64,000 nucleotides of DNA, taken from Crocinitomicaceae bacterium. GTDB taxonomy: Bacteria > Bacteroidota > Bacteroidia > Flavobacteriales_D > Crocinitomicaceae. Both the position numbers and the translations under genes were made by a program. A model generated the notes under the pieces. The model did no database searches, was not told where the DNA came from, and saw only the letters and a list, made by a program, of their open reading frames with translations. Location: the NCBI GenBank assembly GCA_024643365.1, contig JAHENC010000019.1, positions 1 through 64,000 on the forward strand, read 5' to 3'. Positions 36,037 to 45,208 of this stretch are shown piece by piece. How positions within the stretch are numbered: the first letter of the stretch is position 1; every line of letters starts with the position of its first letter.

Positions 36037-36444
36037 ATGAAAATTCTGATTGTAAACGGTCCAAATTTAAATTTACTCGGTTCCCGTGAAACACAAATAT
36101 ATGGGAATGTTTCGTTCGAAGACTTTCTAGTTGACTTGAAATCGAAAACGACCGCAGAAATCAGCTATGTTCAAACGAATGTGGAAGGGGAAATCATCAA
36201 CATCCTTCAGGACGCACAAGTCGACGGTATCATCCTCAATGCAGGTGGATACACGCACACCAGCGTAGCCATTCGTGACTGCATCGCCGCTATTTCCATT
36301 CCAGTGGTTGAAGTACACATTTCCAACATCACCGCACGCGAATCGTTCCGCCACGAATCGATGTTAAGTCCAGTCTGCGCTGGCTGTATCTTTGGTTTCG
36401 GTATGAAGGGATACGAGTTGGCTGTGGGGTATTTTGCTTCGTAG
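36037..36444 (+). CDS. aroQ: 3-dehydroquinate dehydratase, type II
   Basis: Dehydrates 3-dehydroquinate in the shikimate pathway; forms a dodecamer. 135 residues, slightly short of the 140-150 norm. Motifs seen are NGPNLNLLGSRE with the catalytic Tyr in IYGN, LNAGGYTHTS, and the His-containing VEVHISNITARE and RHESMLSPV. The start is 2 nt from that of xerD on the other strand, so its promoter must lie inside xerD; I find no exact -7 box there. Confidence 0.96.
   Translation: MKILIVNGPNLNLLGSRETQIYGNVSFEDFLVDLKSKTTAEISYVQTNVEGEIINILQDAQVDGIILNAGGYTHTSVAIRDCIAAISIPVVEVHISNITARESFRHESMLSPVCAGCIFGFGMKGYELAVGYFAS
36062..36069 (-). promoter_or_regulatory. -7 promoter box (TAAATTTG) for xerD, inside aroQ
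   Basis: TAAATTTG on the minus strand lies 28 nt before the xerD ATG and within codons 9-11 of aroQ. Confidence 0.4.
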
Positions 36445-36602
36445 ATGAAATACTTAGTTCATTAAATCTTGGAGTGATACATTTGAAAAATTGAACATAG
36501 TTTCAATGTTCGAAACAACACTTTTTTTGATGCAACTTTTACGTGAACAGGTGCGTTATTGCTTCGGTGATTAGCCCAATACTCACATTTAATACTAAAT
36601 CC

Positions 36603-37271
36603 ATGAAGCATCTAGCATTTTTCTTCCTGACTTTTATTTCATTTGCTTCTTTAGGACAAGGAAAGGTGGATCTAAGCAAGTTCCAAGTTGGACTCAGTGT
36701 TTCTCCCGATTATAGTTACATTTCAATTGCAAGTCTTTATGAAATTCCGAAAGTAGGCTTGACCACTGGACTCAATGCCGTTTATCAGTTCAATAAGCGT
36801 GTAGGTTTAGAAATGGGTTTGCATTATTCGAACAAGGGATTCCAAACAAAAATGATGGATTTAATTTTTATTCAACCAAATCCCACGTCACCCACGCAGG
36901 CAAAATATATTTATGATTATAACTTTTTGGATATCCCTCTTAAGGTGAATTTTTCCATTGGAAACAAGAAGACACGATTCTTTACAAGTGTTGGAATAGC
37001 TACGAATGTATTTCTGAAAGAAACCGAAACAAGTATTTATGTCTATCCGGACTATACAGAAAAAAAAATAATTTATCCAACCGAACATTACCTGAGGAAA
37101 GTGAATTTATCACCTAGTCTTAGTTTTGGAATGGATTACACATTCAATGACAATTCACATATCCGAGTTGAACCGACATTTCGTTGCGCCATGTTTAAAA
37201 TGGTTGATTTGGAATCGTCAGGGAATTTGATCAGTGCAGGATTGAATATTTCTTATTTCTTTGGGAAATAA
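36603..37271 (+). CDS. Outer-membrane beta-barrel protein, PorT-like family
   Basis: 222 residues from ATG 36603, with a signal peptide (MKHLAFFFLTFISFASLGQ). The rest alternates polar and hydrophobic residues in beta-strand fashion and ends in SYFFGK with an aromatic near the C-terminus, as in eight-stranded barrels of the PorT/OmpW-like group. No specific function can be read. It is a single-gene unit; the 158 bp before it have a weak inverted repeat and no clear promoter box. Confidence 0.75.
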   Translation: MKHLAFFFLTFISFASLGQGKVDLSKFQVGLSVSPDYSYISIASLYEIPKVGLTTGLNAVYQFNKRVGLEMGLHYSNKGFQTKMMDLIFIQPNPTSPTQAKYIYDYNFLDIPLKVNFSIGNKKTRFFTSVGIATNVFLKETETSIYVYPDYTEKKIIYPTEHYLRKVNLSPSLSFGMDYTFNDNSHIRVEPTFRCAMFKMVDLESSGNLISAGLNISYFFGK

Positions 37272-37408
37272 AACGAATCGCCTGTATTTTTAGTATAGTA
37301 CCACAGAATTGAAAATCCACCTGTGCAGTTTGTGGGAGAAATTTTCAAATTCCTCTGAACTTTTTTTAATCATCGTTGTACCGGACAAAAAAACAAAGAT
37401 CCGAACAC

Positions 37409-38521
37409 ATGAAAAAAATCTTTATTTCCCTTGTCCTTCTGGTGAGTGCTGGCATGAGTCAGGCACAAACCACCGCTCGAAAAATCCAATTGGTGATCCT
37501 TTTTGATACCTCCAATAGCATGGACGGTCTCATCGAACAGGCGAAATCACGCATTTGGGCAATTGTCAATGAGGCAAGTGGATTGCAGTACGAGGGACAA
37601 ATGCCCACTCTAGAAATTGCCATGTACGATTACGGAAATGCCGGATTAAGCGTTGAAAGTAATTTTATTCGTCAGCAGTTGCCTTTTACTAGTGATTTAG
37701 ATTTGGTTTCGGAAAAATTATTCGGTCTACGCACGAATGGGGGCTCAGAATATTGTGGTGCCGTGATTTCTACTTCTTTGAATCAATTGAACTGGTCTGT
37801 TGATCCAACGGATTTAAAAATGATTTATATCGCAGGAAATGAACCCTTTACTCAAGGTCCAGTTTCGTACAAGGATGCATGTCGTTTGGCGGAATCGAAA
37901 CACGTATTCATCAACACAATTTATTGTGGATCATATGAGCAAGGTGTACGCGAGAATTGGAAGGATGGCGCAACGTGTTCGCGAGGTGATTACTTCAACA
38001 TCAACTCAAACGACCGCGTGGTAAGCATTGAAACACCATACGATGAGCAAATCAATCAGTTGAATATCCAATTGAATCAAACGTACATTTCCTACGGTAG
38101 TCTAGGTAAGGAAAACCGCATGAAGCAAAAACGCGAAGATGACAATGCCTTGTTGCAAGGTGTGGCTGTTTCTTCTGAACGCGCTTTGGTGAAATCGAAG
38201 TCTGTTTACTCCAATGGAAGTTGGGACATGGTTGACGCTGCGAAAATGGATTCTACCATCATTGGGAATTTGAATGACGAAGAATTACCCGACGAACTCA
38301 AAGGAAAATCCACGGAGGAAAAAGAAGCGTACGTCAAACAGAAAAGTGAAGAACGTGCTAAAATTCAAAGTGAAATCGGTCAATTAGGAAAGCAACGGGA
38401 TGCATTTATCCAGCAAGTAAAGACGACACAAACGGGACAAACACCCAATGTCAAGGACGATTTCGGGACGGCTGTTTCTAAAAGTTTGAAAGAGAAGGCT
38501 GTTTTAAATGGATTTAATTGA
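37409..38521 (+). CDS. Secreted von Willebrand factor type A domain protein
   Basis: 371 residues from ATG 37409 with a signal peptide (MKKIFISLVLLVSAGMSQAQ). A vWA domain spans about 27-220: the MIDAS D-x-S-x-S is in LFDTSNSMDG, with the Thr/Asp metal positions in GSEYCGAV and IAGNEPF. The C-terminal third is charged and helical (EEKEAYVKQKSEERAK). vWA proteins bind partners through Mg2+; the partner is unknown. It lies alone before the ZIP transporter gene. Confidence 0.85.
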   Translation: MKKIFISLVLLVSAGMSQAQTTARKIQLVILFDTSNSMDGLIEQAKSRIWAIVNEASGLQYEGQMPTLEIAMYDYGNAGLSVESNFIRQQLPFTSDLDLVSEKLFGLRTNGGSEYCGAVISTSLNQLNWSVDPTDLKMIYIAGNEPFTQGPVSYKDACRLAESKHVFINTIYCGSYEQGVRENWKDGATCSRGDYFNINSNDRVVSIETPYDEQINQLNIQLNQTYISYGSLGKENRMKQKREDDNALLQGVAVSSERALVKSKSVYSNGSWDMVDAAKMDSTIIGNLNDEELPDELKGKSTEEKEAYVKQKSEERAKIQSEIGQLGKQRDAFIQQVKTTQTGQTPNVKDDFGTAVSKSLKEKAVLNGFN

Positions 38522-38536
38522 CGCATCGAATCAATT

Positions 38537-38560
38537 GATTGTTATTTTTGTGTAACAATC
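38537..38560 (+). promoter_or_regulatory. Inverted repeat over the ZIP gene -7 box (candidate operator)
   Basis: GATTGTTA-TTTTTGTG-TAACAATC is a perfect 8-8-8 inverted repeat. It overlaps the -7 box TATTTTTG (38543-38550). Its place over the promoter suggests a repressor site, possibly metal-dependent. Confidence 0.5.
38543..38550 (+). promoter_or_regulatory. -7 promoter box (TATTTTTG) for the ZIP transporter gene
   Basis: TATTTTTG fits TAnnTTTG and ends 14 nt before the ATG at 38565. Confidence 0.5.
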
Positions 38561-38564
38561 GGCT

Positions 38565-39389
38565 ATGAAAGAACTCGAACATTACTTCCAACACATTGAT
38601 CCAGTTTTTGCAGCGTTTTTAGCAACAACCTTTACTTGGCTTGTAACCGCAGCTGGAGCTTCCCTTGTATTTTTCTTCAAAAACATGCACCGTGGGCTCC
38701 TCGATGGGATGCTCGGATTTACCGGTGGTGTGATGGTTGCTGCGAGTTTTTGGTCTTTGTTGTTGCCGTCGATTGAACTTTCCGAACGATTGTATCCAAC
38801 GATGTCGTGGATGCCCGCAGCCGTTGGATTTTTAGTCGGAGCCTTGTTTCTGTTCTTTTTGGACAAAAAACTTCCACACTTACACATCAACTTTAAGGAG
38901 GAAGAGTCCGAAGGCGTGAAAACGCAATTACACAAAACAACCTTGTTGGTACTTGCCATCACTTTGCATAACATTCCAGAAGGATTAGCAGTCGGTGTAC
39001 TTTTCGGCGCTGCAGCACACGGAATGGAAGGAGCAACCATCGCTGGTGCAATTGCCTTGGCGATTGGAATTGGTATTCAAAATTTCCCGGAAGGATTTGC
39101 CGTTGCGATGCCATTGAGAAGGGCAGGGGCGAGTCGTTTCAAGAGTTTCATGTATGGACAACTTTCCGCGATTGTTGAACCGATTGCAGGTGTCATTGGC
39201 GCTGTTGCTGTTATCTACATGGAACCTATTTTACCGTTCGCATTGTCCTTTGCTGCTGGAGCGATGATTTTCGTGGTGGTGGAAGAAGTAATTCCGGAAA
39301 CCCAACGGGACAAATACACAGATGTGGCCGTTCTTGGTTTCATCGGTGGCTTCCTCGTGATGATGATTTTGGATGTCGCCCTCGGCTAA
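38565..39389 (+). CDS. ZIP family divalent metal transporter
   Basis: 274 residues with about eight hydrophobic helices. The metal-binding HNIPEG in helix 4 and the second site NFPEG in helix 5 (with QNFPEGFAVAM) are those of bacterial ZupT/GufA-type ZIP proteins. It probably imports Zn2+ or other divalent metals across the inner membrane. A palindrome overlies its promoter, so metal-dependent control is plausible. Confidence 0.9.
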   Translation: MKELEHYFQHIDPVFAAFLATTFTWLVTAAGASLVFFFKNMHRGLLDGMLGFTGGVMVAASFWSLLLPSIELSERLYPTMSWMPAAVGFLVGALFLFFLDKKLPHLHINFKEEESEGVKTQLHKTTLLVLAITLHNIPEGLAVGVLFGAAAHGMEGATIAGAIALAIGIGIQNFPEGFAVAMPLRRAGASRFKSFMYGQLSAIVEPIAGVIGAVAVIYMEPILPFALSFAAGAMIFVVVEEVIPETQRDKYTDVAVLGFIGGFLVMMILDVALG

Positions 39390-39400
39390 AATTGATCATA

Positions 39401-39432
39401 AAAAAAAGCCGAAAATTTCTTTCCGGCTTCCA
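39401..39432. terminator. Terminator between the ZIP gene and the phosphohexomutase gene
   Basis: AAGCCG and CGGCTT flank a 12-nt loop with further AAA/TTT pairing across a bulge. The poly-A on the left suits the minus-strand gene; plus-strand use is weaker. Confidence 0.7.
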
Positions 39433-39450
39433 TCAAATCTTGAAATTATC

Positions 39451-40860
39451 TTATCGACAAATTGTTTCTTCTGTTGCTTTTAGAATTTCACGAACTTCTT
39501 CTAAAGTAGGTGCTTCGGCGTAGGTACGAAGAACCGGCTCCGTTCCAGAAGGACGAATCATGACCCAACGTTTATCGTCGAAGAAATACTTGAATCCATC
39601 GATGGTTTTTAAGTCAGCGACTTGGTATTTCCCAAACGAAGTATAGTTATTCGCTTTGCAATTCGCGATGATTTTTTGTTTTAAGTCCTCTGTGATGTGA
39701 AGGTCATTGCGTTCAAACTTAAATGGACCTACGATTTCATATACTTCATCGATCAATTCGTCTAGTGACTTACCGGATTTCGCCATAAATTCCCAGATGA
39801 TTAATCCCATCCAAATGCCATCGCGCTCTGGAATGTGTCCTTTTACGGCAATTCCTCCGGACTCTTCTCCACCAAGAAGGACATCGTCCTTGATCATGAT
39901 GGATGCAATTTCTTTAAATCCGATTTTCGTCGTTTGAATTTCCAATCCGTAGTGCGCACATAATTTCTCTACACGTGGCGTCACACTGAATGCGATGACT
40001 ACTTTCCCAGTCATTTGCTTGTATTTCACCATGTAATGGATCAACAAAAGAATGATGTGGTGAGAGTCGATGAATTCACCTTTTCCATTGTACAACCCGA
40101 TTCGGTCGGCATCACCATCTGTTGCCAAAGCACAAGAAACTGTTCCGTCTGCTTTGATGAACGCTTCTAATTCTTGAAGGTTTTTTGCAATCGGTTCTGG
40201 AGCTTGTCCACGGAATGATGGATTGTGGTCGCAGTGCAACAATTGGGTTTTCGGCAAAATCAAAGGCATCACGCGTTGACCAGCACCATACATCGCGTCG
40301 TACACTAAATTCAAACCAGAATTTGAAATCGCATCAAGGTCAAAGTTCTTTTTCACATGATCCACGTAGCGCGTTTCGATGTCTACGATTTCTATTTTTC
40401 CAGCTTCAATTGCTGCATCAATGTTCACGGATTTATAATCGATGGTACATACATCTGGAATGATGTCTTCCACTTCTTGAACTTTCTCTGGTTCTAATGG
40501 TCCACCAAAGAATGCTTTCAACTTGAATCCGTTGTAAGATGGTGGATTGTGACTTGCTGTCAAGATGATTCCAACTTCACATTCGAATTGAAATGCTGCT
40601 AAAGAAATCATCGGAGTGGAAACGAATCCACGTGACATACGCACAGGAATTCCTTGTGCTACGAGTACTTTTACGGCTGTTTCCATGAATAATTCACCGG
40701 CAAAACGACAATCGTGTCCAACGATTACACTTGGATTTGCATAGGTTTTCTTTAACCAAATCGCTGTCGCTTCCGTAACGCGAGCAACATTCTCAACGGT
40801 AAAGTCATCAGCAATGATTGCTCTCCATCCGTCTGTTCCAAATTTTATTTTCTGTACCAA
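39451..40860 (-). CDS. Phosphoglucomutase/phosphomannomutase family protein
   Basis: 469 residues in the alpha-D-phosphohexomutase superfamily. The phospho-Ser is in TASHNPPSYNG, the metal loop in ATDGDADRIG, the sugar-binding loop in GGEESGG and the phosphate-binding site in RPSGTEPVLR. It interconverts hexose 6- and 1-phosphates for envelope sugar synthesis. Glucose, mannose or glucosamine specificity cannot be assigned with certainty. It is 78 bp downstream of rocD on the same strand. Confidence 0.9.
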   Translation of the reverse strand: MVQKIKFGTDGWRAIIADDFTVENVARVTEATAIWLKKTYANPSVIVGHDCRFAGELFMETAVKVLVAQGIPVRMSRGFVSTPMISLAAFQFECEVGIILTASHNPPSYNGFKLKAFFGGPLEPEKVQEVEDIIPDVCTIDYKSVNIDAAIEAGKIEIVDIETRYVDHVKKNFDLDAISNSGLNLVYDAMYGAGQRVMPLILPKTQLLHCDHNPSFRGQAPEPIAKNLQELEAFIKADGTVSCALATDGDADRIGLYNGKGEFIDSHHIILLLIHYMVKYKQMTGKVVIAFSVTPRVEKLCAHYGLEIQTTKIGFKEIASIMIKDDVLLGGEESGGIAVKGHIPERDGIWMGLIIWEFMAKSGKSLDELIDEVYEIVGPFKFERNDLHITEDLKQKIIANCKANNYTSFGKYQVADLKTIDGFKYFFDDKRWVMIRPSGTEPVLRTYAEAPTLEEVREILKATEETICR

Positions 40861-40938
40861 AGTCTACTATTTTTTGGCCAAATATAGTGGATTTGGTGCT
40901 AAACGGGAGTGTTCTCAAAAGGATAATTGAGCGTTCTC

Positions 40939-42204
40939 CTATTTTTGGAAGTTTTGAATCGTTTTTTCGATGATTTGAACGCATTCCATCAGTTGATTTT
41001 CGGAAATCACCAATGGTGGTGCAAAGCGAATGATGTTTCCGTGGGTTGGTTTTGCGAGTAATCCATTTTCTTTTAACGCAACGCAAAGGTTCCATGCGGT
41101 TTGACTATCTGGAGAATCGTTTACCACGATGGCGTTCAATAATCCTTTCCCGCGAACTTTTAATATCAACTCATTGCTTTCGATGATGCGGTTCATTTCT
41201 TTTCGAAACAAAGAACCAAGTCTACGGGCATTTTGGATGAGGTTTTCTTCATACACTACTTCTAGTGCTGCAATGGCAACCTTCGCTGCGATTGGATTTC
41301 CACCAAATGTCGATCCGTGTTGTCCAGGTTTGATGACCATCATGATTTCGTCATCCGCAAGAACAGCAGAAACGGGATAAACACCGCCCGAAAGTGCTTT
41401 TCCTAGAATGAGGATATCTGGACGATTGTATGTTGCTGATTGACGCTCACATTTGTGCTCGCAAGTACAGTTTCCACACGTCGCTAACAAACTTCCCGTA
41501 CGTGCGATTCCTGTTTGAACTTCATCAGCGATAAACAATACGCCATTTTCAAGGCAAAGTCTTTTTGCTTCGGATAAATAATTTTCTGCTGGAGTGTAAA
41601 CTCCTGCTTCTCCTTGAATAGGTTCTACTAAGAATCCAGCGACATTTTTTCCTTTTAGCGCTGCTTCAAGCGCTGGAATATCATCGTATGGAATGGATAC
41701 GAATCCAGCAGGGAATGGTCCAAAATTCTGAAACGAATCTGGATCGCTAGAGAAAGAAACGATGGTTGTTGTACGTCCATGGAAATTCCCATCACACACA
41801 ACAATTACCGCTTGATTTTCTTCAATTCCTTTTTTCTCGTAGGCCCATTTGCGGCATAATTTAATCGCTGTTTCGACGGCTTCAGCACCCGTATTCATCG
41901 GTAATACCTTATCGAATCCAAAAGTTTCCGTCACAAATTTCTCGTAATGTCCGAGCGTGTCATTGTAAAAAGCGCGCGAAGTCAAAGCCAAAGTTTGCGC
42001 TTGATCAATCAATGCTTTCGTGATTTTCGGATGACAATGTCCTTGGTTTACAGCAGAGTAAGCGGAAAGGAAATCAAAATATTTTTTTCCGTCCACATCC
42101 CAAACAAAAACGCCTTCTCCTTTTGCTAATACAACAGGTAGTGGATGGTAGTTATGTGCTCCGTATTTGTCTTCTAATGCGATGTGTTGGTTTGCTTGAC
42201 TCAT
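40939..42204 (-). CDS. rocD: Ornithine-oxo-acid transaminase with a Cys-rich insertion
   Basis: PLP enzyme converting ornithine and 2-oxoglutarate to glutamate semialdehyde and glutamate. From ATG 42204 it has 421 residues. Family features are [18 protein letters not shown], the PLP-site [17 protein letters not shown] and the lysine in [13 protein letters not shown]. Unusually, a segment between RTGSLLAT and YNRPDIL holds four Cys (243, 246, 248 and 252, C-x2-C-x-C-x3-C). The longer ORF start lies inside a promoter box. Confidence 0.92.
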   Translation of the reverse strand: MSQANQHIALEDKYGAHNYHPLPVVLAKGEGVFVWDVDGKKYFDFLSAYSAVNQGHCHPKITKALIDQAQTLALTSRAFYNDTLGHYEKFVTETFGFDKVLPMNTGAEAVETAIKLCRKWAYEKKGIEENQAVIVVCDGNFHGRTTTIVSFSSDPDSFQNFGPFPAGFVSIPYDDIPALEAALKGKNVAGFLVEPIQGEAGVYTPAENYLSEAKRLCLENGVLFIADEVQTGIARTGSLLATCGNCTCEHKCERQSATYNRPDILILGKALSGGVYPVSAVLADDEIMMVIKPGQHGSTFGGNPIAAKVAIAALEVVYEENLIQNARRLGSLFRKEMNRIIESNELILKVRGKGLLNAIVVNDSPDSQTAWNLCVALKENGLLAKPTHGNIIRFAPPLVISENQLMECVQIIEKTIQNFQK

Positions 42205-42234
42205 AATTGCGAATAAACGTTGATGATTTGAAGA

Positions 42235-42242
42235 CAAAGATA
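42235..42242 (-). promoter_or_regulatory. -7 promoter box (TATCTTTG) for rocD
   Basis: TATCTTTG on the minus strand, ending 30 nt before ATG 42204. Confidence 0.55.
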
Positions 42243-42303
42243 GGAATTAGATATGTGAATTTAAATTAACAAGTGTATTAAGACGTCGGATGCTATTATG
42301 ATT

Positions 42304-42311
42304 TATCTTTG
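42304..42311 (+). promoter_or_regulatory. -7 promoter box (TATCTTTG) next to the small secreted protein gene
   Basis: TATCTTTG on the plus strand with 4 nt between it and GTG 42316. It may also serve the dabA operon downstream. Confidence 0.5.
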
Positions 42312-42315
42312 CAGT

Positions 42316-42681
42316 GTGAATTTGATACGTCGCTTCTGTTTGTTTTTCTGTGCATTGGGTGTTTTCCTCAATGTAACCTTGGGCAATATCGTTTTTGGTG
42401 ATGTTATAACTCCCTCCCAATCTCATTCAGAAAGCAAGCAAATCATCCTTCGTAAAGTTGCGGGTGATCTAAATTTAAATGCATTTGAATTTGAGGAAGA
42501 TGTCGAATTAGACGAAGATGGAGGCGAGTTTGATCAAAACTTAGACCTAGTTCTTTCGAACAGTGAAGCTCCCTTACTCACATTCAACTCATTATCGAGT
42601 TCAAAATATTCCTATTTCACTCATCGCCACCGATGGGAGAAACTTCCACTTTTTATTCAATTTCAGAATTTCAGAATATAG
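42316..42681 (+). CDS. Small secreted acidic protein, unknown function
   Basis: I recognise no family. From GTG 42316 it has 121 residues. The N-terminus is a probable signal sequence (LIRRFCLFFCALGVFLNVTLG), followed by a polar stretch, a strongly acidic patch (FEFEEDVELDEDGGEFDQN) and an aromatic C-terminus. The ORF-track ATG at 42298 lies before the -7 box, so GTG is the better start. It is 52 nt upstream of dabA on the same strand and may be co-transcribed with it. Confidence 0.6.
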   Translation: MNLIRRFCLFFCALGVFLNVTLGNIVFGDVITPSQSHSESKQIILRKVAGDLNLNAFEFEEDVELDEDGGEFDQNLDLVLSNSEAPLLTFNSLSSSKYSYFTHRHRWEKLPLFIQFQNFRI

Positions 42682-42733
42682 TATTTGTTATGCATTGACC
42701 CTAAAATCAATTGTTTAACAAATTACTATTTGA

Positions 42734-45202
42734 ATGAAAAACACCTTTCAACTTGAAAAAGTTGTAGAAAAGTTAAGCCATTATCTCCCATCTCAGTCAC
42801 CACTGAAAGATTTTATACACCACAATACGCTTCATGCCTTTCAACATGATTCGTTCCATGAGGGATTGAAAAAATCAAGTGAATTGTTTGGATATAAAAC
42901 GTATTTGCAACTGAGTGAATTCCGTCAATTATACCAAGATGCTAAGATCAATAAACTTCTTCTAAACCGCTTTATTCCTTCGGAGGATAAATCGCATTGG
43001 ACCACTTGTTTACTGGAAAAAGATTACAGCGAACAAACGAATCCACGAATAGGGGAGCTTCGAACGCAATGGAAATCACAGTATAAAATTGACTTAGACA
43101 ACTTTACTCATTCTACTCTTTTTAGAATTACAAGCAGCTACTTGGATCAAGGAATTTCAATTTGGAATTTCCCAATAAAAGACCTTGGATTTCTTGCTGC
43201 CATGAGGCATCTAGAGTCAAATGGTACGGTGAGTTTTTTTAAAAAACGTCGTGCAAAAGAACTGTTGAAGAATACGGAGCTTCAGATCGAAGATTGCCTC
43301 GCTATTTTAGTCGGTAAAGAGGACCTCTATGAACGTTACTTGTTCGATCAACAATTTGCTCACCCAGGTTATTCGGGTATGGTATCTGTCCTTTCTGCCG
43401 ACGCACATGCGTTAATTGACGAACGTCAGATAGACTTTGTTGACTGGATTATTTTCGAATGTTTATTGGAAATAGATGCCCTTGATGCTCATTTTGGTGA
43501 AATTTGGATGCCTATTGGTCAACATGCAACCGACATTCGCACCTTGTTTGGTCCGATTGAAATGACAGAGTTGGATGAAGTTAAACGCATATGGCAAGAA
43601 GCCTATGAGTGGACTTATTACAACGAAGTGCTCAACGGATTAAAAGAAAAGTCTGTTGTGGAGGAAAAAAATCCCGAGTTACAAGGAATTTTCTGCATTG
43701 ATGATCGTGAATGCTCCATTCGACGTTACATTGAGGAAGGGCATCCCGGTGTTCAGACCTTTGGTACTGCAGGATTCTTCGGGGTGGAATTTTATTTCCA
43801 ACCATACGGATCTACGTTTAGAACCAAGGTTTGTCCGGCGCCGGTTACGCCAAAGTTCCTCATCAAAGAACAAGCGAAAAAAGCAAAGTCGGATAAAGAA
43901 TATCACTTTGACACGAGGTCATATGGACTTGCATTCGGTTGGATTCTAACACATACCATGGGATTTTGGTCAGCATTGAAACTAGCGTTAGCCATTTTTA
44001 AACCATCCATGAATACAGTTGCTGTGTCATCAAGTGGACATATGCATTCGGATTCGACTTTGATCATTGAAAATACAGATGGACAAGTAACAGAGGACGG
44101 ATTGAGCATTGGCTACACGGTGAATGAAATGACCGATCGTATTCACGCTCTGTTAATGAGTATTGGCTTGAATCAAGCTTTCGCTCCACTCATTTATGTC
44201 GTCGGACACGGTTCGAGCAGTTCGAACAATACACATTATGCTGGATATGACTGTGGTGCTTGTTCTGGACGTCCAGGATCGGTGAATGCTCGTGTTATTA
44301 GTCATATTGGAAATCATCCAATCGTTCGACAAAAGCTCAAAGAACGTGGCATTGAAATTCCAGAAAGCACACAATTTGTTCCGGTATTACACGATACCAG
44401 TCGGGATGAATTCACCTACTTTGATATTGAACCATTATCCAAACGAAATAAAGAGAGACATCAAGTGAACATGCGTTTATTTGATCAGGCCTTAGATTTC
44501 AATGCAACAGAAAGATCGAGAAGATTTGTCGTGATGAATTCAAGAAAAGCAGTGAATAAGGTTCATGAAAACGTGAAATTGCGCTCGGTTTCCCTTTTTG
44601 AACCGCGACCTGAATTAAATCACGCGACAAATACGTTGTGCATTGTGGGGCGACGTTCCTTCTCGAGAGGATTGTTTCTAGATCGCCGCTCCTTTTTGAA
44701 TTCCTTCGATTATGAAGTTGATCCAGATGGAAGTTATTTGTTGGGAATTCTCAATGCTGTAGCACCTGTATGCGGGGGAATCAATTTGGAATATTATTTC
44801 TCGCGGGTGGACAATCAAAAGTTGGGAGCAGGAACAAAGTTGCCACATAATGTCATGGGACTCATTGGCGTGGCGAATGGAATCGATGGAGATTTACGCA
44901 CAGGATTACCTAGTCAGATGATTGAGGTTCATAGTCCAATGAGGTTATTGGTCATTGTCGAACATTTCCCCGAAGTCGTTTTAAAAACCATTCAGTCGAA
45001 TCCTTCGACCTACGAATGGTTCTTGAATAGTTGGGTGAATTTGGTGGCATTCCATCCGATTGAAAAACAGTTCTATCAGTTCTCAAATGGAGTTTTTACA
45101 CGCTACGATTTACCACAGGAACATCTTGTGTACATCGATGATGCTATGAAATTTGTGACGAATGAATCCGAGAATTTACCTGTTGTTGAATTAACACTTT
45201 AA
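42734..45202 (+). CDS. dabA: Inorganic carbon transporter subunit DabA (DUF2309/UPF0753)
   Basis: An 822-residue carbonic-anhydrase-like zinc protein that works with DabB to convert CO2 to bicarbonate in the cytoplasm. Zinc-site residues are visible: Cys321 and Asp323 in GIFCIDDRE, His492 in VVGHGS and Cys507 in DCGACSGRPG. The spacings Cys-x-Asp and His-x14-Cys match those I recall for Halothiobacillus DabA (C351, D353, H524, C539). It is followed by dabB after 6 nt. Family and active site are clear; activity in this host is inference. Confidence 0.93.
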   Translation: MKNTFQLEKVVEKLSHYLPSQSPLKDFIHHNTLHAFQHDSFHEGLKKSSELFGYKTYLQLSEFRQLYQDAKINKLLLNRFIPSEDKSHWTTCLLEKDYSEQTNPRIGELRTQWKSQYKIDLDNFTHSTLFRITSSYLDQGISIWNFPIKDLGFLAAMRHLESNGTVSFFKKRRAKELLKNTELQIEDCLAILVGKEDLYERYLFDQQFAHPGYSGMVSVLSADAHALIDERQIDFVDWIIFECLLEIDALDAHFGEIWMPIGQHATDIRTLFGPIEMTELDEVKRIWQEAYEWTYYNEVLNGLKEKSVVEEKNPELQGIFCIDDRECSIRRYIEEGHPGVQTFGTAGFFGVEFYFQPYGSTFRTKVCPAPVTPKFLIKEQAKKAKSDKEYHFDTRSYGLAFGWILTHTMGFWSALKLALAIFKPSMNTVAVSSSGHMHSDSTLIIENTDGQVTEDGLSIGYTVNEMTDRIHALLMSIGLNQAFAPLIYVVGHGSSSSNNTHYAGYDCGACSGRPGSVNARVISHIGNHPIVRQKLKERGIEIPESTQFVPVLHDTSRDEFTYFDIEPLSKRNKERHQVNMRLFDQALDFNATERSRRFVVMNSRKAVNKVHENVKLRSVSLFEPRPELNHATNTLCIVGRRSFSRGLFLDRRSFLNSFDYEVDPDGSYLLGILNAVAPVCGGINLEYYFSRVDNQKLGAGTKLPHNVMGLIGVANGIDGDLRTGLPSQMIEVHSPMRLLVIVEHFPEVVLKTIQSNPSTYEWFLNSWVNLVAFHPIEKQFYQFSNGVFTRYDLPQEHLVYIDDAMKFVTNESENLPVVELTL

Positions 45203-45208
45203 GGAATT

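Noticed and set aside
36495-36520. Imperfect hairpin upstream of the beta-barrel gene as a terminator of aroQ
   Set aside because: The stem is about 6 bp (GAACAT/ATGTTC) with no T-run directly after it.
42721-42733. ACTATTTG just before dabA as a promoter
   Set aside because: It has three bases between TA and TTTG and lies 1 nt from the ATG, so it does not fit TAnnTTTG.
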